NCBI GenBank assembly: GCA_016784425.1 | Contig: JADHUQ010000056.1 | Coordinates: 1 to 12,580, forward strand | DNA: 12,580 bases | Source of the DNA: Candidatus Delongbacteria bacterium | GTDB lineage: Bacteria; CAIWAD01; BS150m-G50 | Direction of reading: 5' to 3' | Part shown: one piece after another, positions 12,445 to 12,580 of the stretch | Layout of the letters: every line of letters starts with the position of its first letter | Position numbering within the stretch: the first letter of the stretch is position 1 | Made by a program: the position numbers and the translations under genes | Notes under the pieces: generated by a model | The model's database searches: none | What the model was told of the DNA's origin: nothing | Seen by the model: only the letters and a program-made list of their open reading frames with translations

Positions 12445-12580
12445 TTATTCGATGATTTCGGTTACCACTCCGGCGCCGACAGTACGACCACCCTCGCGGA
12501 TAGCAAAGCGCAGGTCCATCTCCATCGCAATCGGGTAGATCAGCTCTATGGAAAGCTCAATCGTGTCACCCGGCTTGACC
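12445..12580 (-). CDS. tuf: Elongation factor Tu, partial (C-terminal 44 residues)
   Basis: EF-Tu carries aminoacyl-tRNA to the ribosome as a GTPase. Only the end of domain 3 is in the window: VKPGDTIELSIELIYPIAME, then MDLRFAIREGGRTVGAGVVT and EIIE before TAA at 12445-12447. The LRFAIREGGRTVGAGVV block is nearly invariant in bacterial EF-Tu, so the identity is secure from 44 residues; the start and the GTPase domain are beyond the right edge. Position just before rpsJ is the str-S10 junction (rpsL-rpsG-fusA-tuf expected upstream). Bacteroidetes EF-Tu usually ends differently, which argues against that class. A second tuf copy elsewhere cannot be excluded. Confidence 0.96.
   Translation of the reverse strand, partial: VKPGDTIELSIELIYPIAMEMDLRFAIREGGRTVGAGVVTEIIE

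Overview
The window is one continuous run of translation genes, all on the minus strand: the bacterial S10-spc ribosomal protein supercluster, entered from the tail of the elongation factor Tu gene and leaving through the front of rpsM. Read in the direction of transcription (high to low coordinates) the order is tuf(partial)-rpsJ-rplC-rplD-rplW-rplB-rpsS-rplV-rpsC-rplP-rpmC-rpsQ-rplN-rplX-rplE-rpsN-rpsH-rplF-rplR-rpsE-rpmD-rplO-secY-adk-map-infA-rpmJ-rpsM(partial). There are 28 genes (26 complete, 2 cut by the window edges). No mobile element, CRISPR array, tRNA, rRNA or foreign cargo was seen.

Layout: 12445-12580 is the 3' end of tuf, only 17 nt from rpsJ, so the S10 cluster appears to be read on from a str-type operon. 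7932-12427 carries the S10-cluster genes rpsJ to rplP, 6734-7928 rpmC to rplX, and 3357-6723 the spc genes rplE to rplO. 1-3360 holds secY followed by adk, map, infA, rpmJ and rpsM. Genes are packed with gaps of 0-27 nt or overlaps of 1 or 4 nt. The one exception is a 69-nt rplF-rplR gap that contains an inverted repeat and a tandem repeat. No stretch of 300 bases lacks a gene. I saw no convincing promoter or terminator inside the run, so transcription probably starts upstream of the window and continues beyond it.

How the genes work together: the proteins are core 30S and 50S subunits plus EF-Tu and IF1. SecY, adenylate kinase and methionine aminopeptidase link ribosome synthesis to membrane insertion, nucleotide charge and nascent-chain processing. 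Five genes use non-ATG starts (TTG for rpsM, rpsE, rplF and rpsC; GTG for rpsJ), each behind a strong Shine-Dalgarno sequence.

Organism: a bacterium with mid-range GC by eye. The secY-adk-map-infA-rpmJ-rpsM order excludes an enterobacterial arrangement. Cysteine-bearing (zinc-type) S14, L24, L36 and adenylate kinase LID are present. L2 carries HPMGGGEG instead of HPHGGGEG, and S10 and L3 have wording I associate with the Bacteroidetes/Chlorobi (FCB) side of the tree. The EF-Tu C-terminus does not look like classical Bacteroidetes. I infer an FCB-related or neighbouring, possibly uncultured, lineage with low confidence. I find no undescribed system here. The points worth a second look are small translation-control details and lineage markers.
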